A stretch of DNA of 33,748 bases, from NCBI GenBank assembly GCA_910585445.1, contig CAJUEK010000022.1, positions 1-33,748 of the forward strand, in the 5' to 3' direction. Every line of letters starts with the position of its first letter. The first letter of the stretch is position 1. Of the stretch, positions 31,874 through 33,748 are shown piece after piece. The position numbers and the translations under genes are program-made. The notes under the pieces were generated by a model. The model saw nothing but the letters and a program-made list of their open reading frames with translations, was not told the DNA's origin and did not search any database. This stretch comes from an uncultured Bacteroidales bacterium. Lineage in GTDB: Bacteria; Bacteroidota; Bacteroidia; Bacteroidales; UBA932.

Positions 31874-33061
31874 TTATTTTATGCCGAGCTTTTTCTTGAT
31901 GTCCTTAGGAAGCGCGTCCTTGTGGACCACGAAGTTAAGGGTCTTGTACCTTACGAACGCGTCAGAAGCATACCATATTCCCTTGTACTTTCCGGCTTCT
32001 CCCCAAGAGTTCTTCACCATGAAGTATTTGGTCCCGTTCTGGTCCTGTGCAAGTCCGAAGATGTGCATGCCGTGGTCATCTGTCGTGGTTTTCCTGTCAT
32101 ATCCGTCCTGACGCATCTCCTGGGTGATTGTCATTTCCTCAGGAAGCTCAGCCTTGACCTCTTCTTTCGTCTCTTCCTTTGCCTTGCCTACCCAGCGCTC
32201 CTGGTCAGAGCCTGCTGATGCCGCAGCCTTTTCCACAGGCATCACTGCGAGTCCGTCACGTGTAAAGCCTTTCTCGCTCACGTCAGAACCCCATGCTATG
32301 GTGTATCCCTTGTCAATGGCGTTGTACATCACCTCCATCATTTCATCCATAGGGAGGTTGTATGCCGAGTCCCATCTCCAGTTGTCGCAGACTTCGATTA
32401 TGAAAGGCTCGTAGAAAGGATGATGGGTGAATGAAGTTATGTTCACGTAGTCCTCCATCCTGAATCCGAGATGGTCCCTGTATGACTCAGGGGTATATGT
32501 CTTCCCGTCAACTGTGAATGTCTCCGGATAGTCTCCGAAATATGCGGCAATGATGCCGTCAAGCCCGTTGACCCATGCAGTGGTGAGCTTCCTGTTCGGA
32601 TTCTTGGCAACAGCATCGACATAACCCTTGAGTACTGCATCGAGTTCGGAATGCTCAGGCTTGTCTGTACCGTAGTTGAATCCAGGCATCGCGTCCTGCG
32701 GAACCATGCCGTAATCGTTGAGCACATGCAGCACATCACCGAATGAACTTCCTGCTGCAAAATTCAGGTGTCCGTCGAGCCTTACATATTTCACGGCCCT
32801 GTCATGGTATGACTTTCCTACCACGAACATCTCCGAGAGGTCAAGGCTGTCTCCTTTTGTCCTGAGAATCTCGGACTCGATGAAAGAAAGGGCAGAGAAG
32901 CACCAGCATGTTCCTGAGCGGTACTGGTTCTTGATTGAGGTTATGGGATTCTCCTTTATTACCGTAAATTCATATTCCGGGGCTTTGGGAGCCTCCTGTG
33001 CCGAGGCCACTGACAATGCGATGGCAAGCAGGGCCGCAGATGCTGTAAATTTGAGGTTCAT
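31874..33061 (-). CDS. secreted C1-family aminopeptidase (PepC/bleomycin-hydrolase type)
   Basis: A protein of 395 residues. The signal peptide (MNLKFTASAALLAIALSVAS, cleavage near AQE) exports it. The papain-fold active site is complete: Gln and nucleophilic Cys in NQYRSGTCWCFSALSF near residues 45-60, His in TTDDHGMHIFGLA and Asn in FMVKNSWGEAGKYKG. A charged Glu/Lys-rich insertion (KAKEETKEEVKAELPEE) precedes the His block. It probably trims N-terminal residues from peptides in the periplasm. The TATATTTG box on the minus strand (33106-33099) is 38 bases before the start. The pssA gene follows. Confidence 0.93.
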   Translation of the reverse strand: MNLKFTASAALLAIALSVASAQEAPKAPEYEFTVIKENPITSIKNQYRSGTCWCFSALSFIESEILRTKGDSLDLSEMFVVGKSYHDRAVKYVRLDGHLNFAAGSSFGDVLHVLNDYGMVPQDAMPGFNYGTDKPEHSELDAVLKGYVDAVAKNPNRKLTTAWVNGLDGIIAAYFGDYPETFTVDGKTYTPESYRDHLGFRMEDYVNITSFTHHPFYEPFIIEVCDNWRWDSAYNLPMDEMMEVMYNAIDKGYTIAWGSDVSEKGFTRDGLAVMPVEKAAASAGSDQERWVGKAKEETKEEVKAELPEEMTITQEMRQDGYDRKTTTDDHGMHIFGLAQDQNGTKYFMVKNSWGEAGKYKGIWYASDAFVRYKTLNFVVHKDALPKDIKKKLGIK

Positions 33062-33098
33062 GATATATAAATTTTAATTTGTTTTCATGCAAACTCTG

Positions 33099-33106
33099 CA
33101 AATATA
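33099..33106 (-). promoter_or_regulatory. -7 box for the aminopeptidase gene
   Basis: TATATTTG on the minus strand matches TAnnTTTG, 38 bases before the ATG at 33061; no TTG at ideal spacing is seen. Confidence 0.4.
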
Positions 33107-33318
33107 CATTAAAATAATGAGAAAAGGGTAAAAATGAACGCCGGCTCAAGCGAAAAGTCGGTTGGAAAATTGCCTGTATGTTTTCAGAATCATGTTTCCA
33201 GTGCATACCGCAGTCTTCAAATCTTGGCTAATGCTCTCGGGTTATGTTGGAGTTTTCATGGCAACCCTAATTTCGGGTGAGCAGTCCCAAGAGGCTGGGC
33301 AAAAAACATTGAGCTTTA

Positions 33319-33420
33319 TGCATTTGTCAAAAACGGTTTAAAAAACGTGCCGGATTTTTACGGAATGCTTCCGAAAAGCAATTCGGTTTAAGAATCGCCC
33401 GATATTTTAACCGTTTCCCA
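33319..33420. repeat. dispersed foldback repeat, copy C
   Basis: It starts TGCATTTGTCAAAAACGG and ends ATTTTAACCGTTTCCC, with AACGGTTTAAAA and TTTTAACCGTT as terminal inverted repeats. The inner halves ATTTTTACGGAATGCTT and AAGCAATTCGGTTTAAGAAT also pair. It is closest to copy A. It lies in the 690-base gene-free end of the window, of which 33110-33318 shows nothing I can name. Confidence 0.7.
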
Positions 33421-33531
33421 TTTCAGTTTGTCATCCGTGGCATTAAACAATTTCACAAAACGCCATGCGGTATGTGGTGGCATTGACTTATGTGTTTCAG
33501 GTTGGACATAGTACAAAATAAACGATTTGAT

Positions 33532-33549
33532 CCCCCCCCCAAAAAAAAA
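33532..33549. repeat. C9A9 homopolymer junction
   Basis: Nine C are followed directly by nine A in non-coding sequence. The preceding AAAATAAACGATT is the same 13-mer that opens each unit of the 79-bp tandem repeat at 17966. Confidence 0.8.
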
Positions 33550-33565
33550 CTTAACCGAATTATTC

Positions 33566-33655
33566 TTACGGGCTATCGTGCTGTTTTGTGAAGTTGTTGG
33601 TTATCAGAATCTTGATTTGTGTGTCCGTGGTCTTGTCATAAAGGATGCCGTCCGA
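33566..33655 (-). pseudogene. possible transposase remnant (IS4-like)
   Basis: Thirty open codons without a start read NSDGILYDKTTDTQIKILIT followed by NNF. This resembles the YDxxTD...LTNNF stretch near the catalytic Asp of IS4-type transposases of Bacteroidota. No other part of an insertion sequence and no terminal repeats are visible. Short and weak; it could be chance. Confidence 0.25.
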
Positions 33656-33748
33656 ATTTTACACATTCTGCAAAAATATATTTATAAGCAAATACCTTAG
33701 TATATGACAATTTTTAGATTAGGGCAATTTACCACATTGATTATCAAA

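Overview
The window is a piece of a Bacteroidales (Bacteroidota) chromosome. The signs are: several upstream regions carry the Bacteroidota -7 box TAnnTTTG, in two cases with a TTG 19 bases upstream; a TPP riboswitch sits in front of a TonB-dependent receptor; there is a DUF349 protein, a YidC with Lys at the groove position, a secreted C1-family aminopeptidase, a plant-type glutaminyl cyclase, and a class A RNase P RNA. I cannot fix family or genus. No rRNA, tRNA or CRISPR array was seen.

Region 1 (1-5740) is an AT-rich accessory island. Six genes run leftward: a zinc-ribbon/FHA protein, a membrane vWA-like/FHA protein, a secreted TPR protein, a small A1S_2505-like protein, a 58-residue zinc-ribbon peptide and an unknown protein that ends near the window edge. 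Upstream of the first gene is a segment of about 200 bp bounded by 15-bp inverted repeats. It holds one consensus promoter pointing away from the operon, and a tyrosine recombinase gene lies just beyond it. This reads as an invertible promoter switch in the OFF orientation controlling a phosphothreonine-recognition operon. It is the most interesting system in the window.

Region 2 (5740-11340) holds rnpB, which starts right at the end of an Old Yellow Enzyme gene. That gene is paired with a steroid 5-alpha-reductase homologue, and the two look like a Delta4-3-oxosteroid/bile-acid reductase pair. Divergent to them are pyrG and a glutaminyl cyclase lipoprotein.

Region 3 (11390-18370) holds a TPP-riboswitch-controlled TonB receptor without the usual transporter neighbours, then a fructokinase and a periplasmic histidine phosphatase. 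A small membrane protein follows. The long intergenic spaces contain a segmental duplication with a decayed gene end, a 17-bp minisatellite, a dispersed foldback repeat and a 79-bp tandem repeat.

Region 4 (18370-33060) is mostly housekeeping. It has trmD divergent from a DUF349-yidC-yggS-small membrane protein operon, a HipB-like regulator followed by a truncated HipA N-domain, surE-lpxB, gapA, a GH25 muramidase divergent from an NhaC antiporter, rubrerythrin, pssA and a secreted C1 aminopeptidase. The last 690 bases are non-coding, with a third copy of the foldback repeat, a C9A9 tract and a possible transposase remnant.
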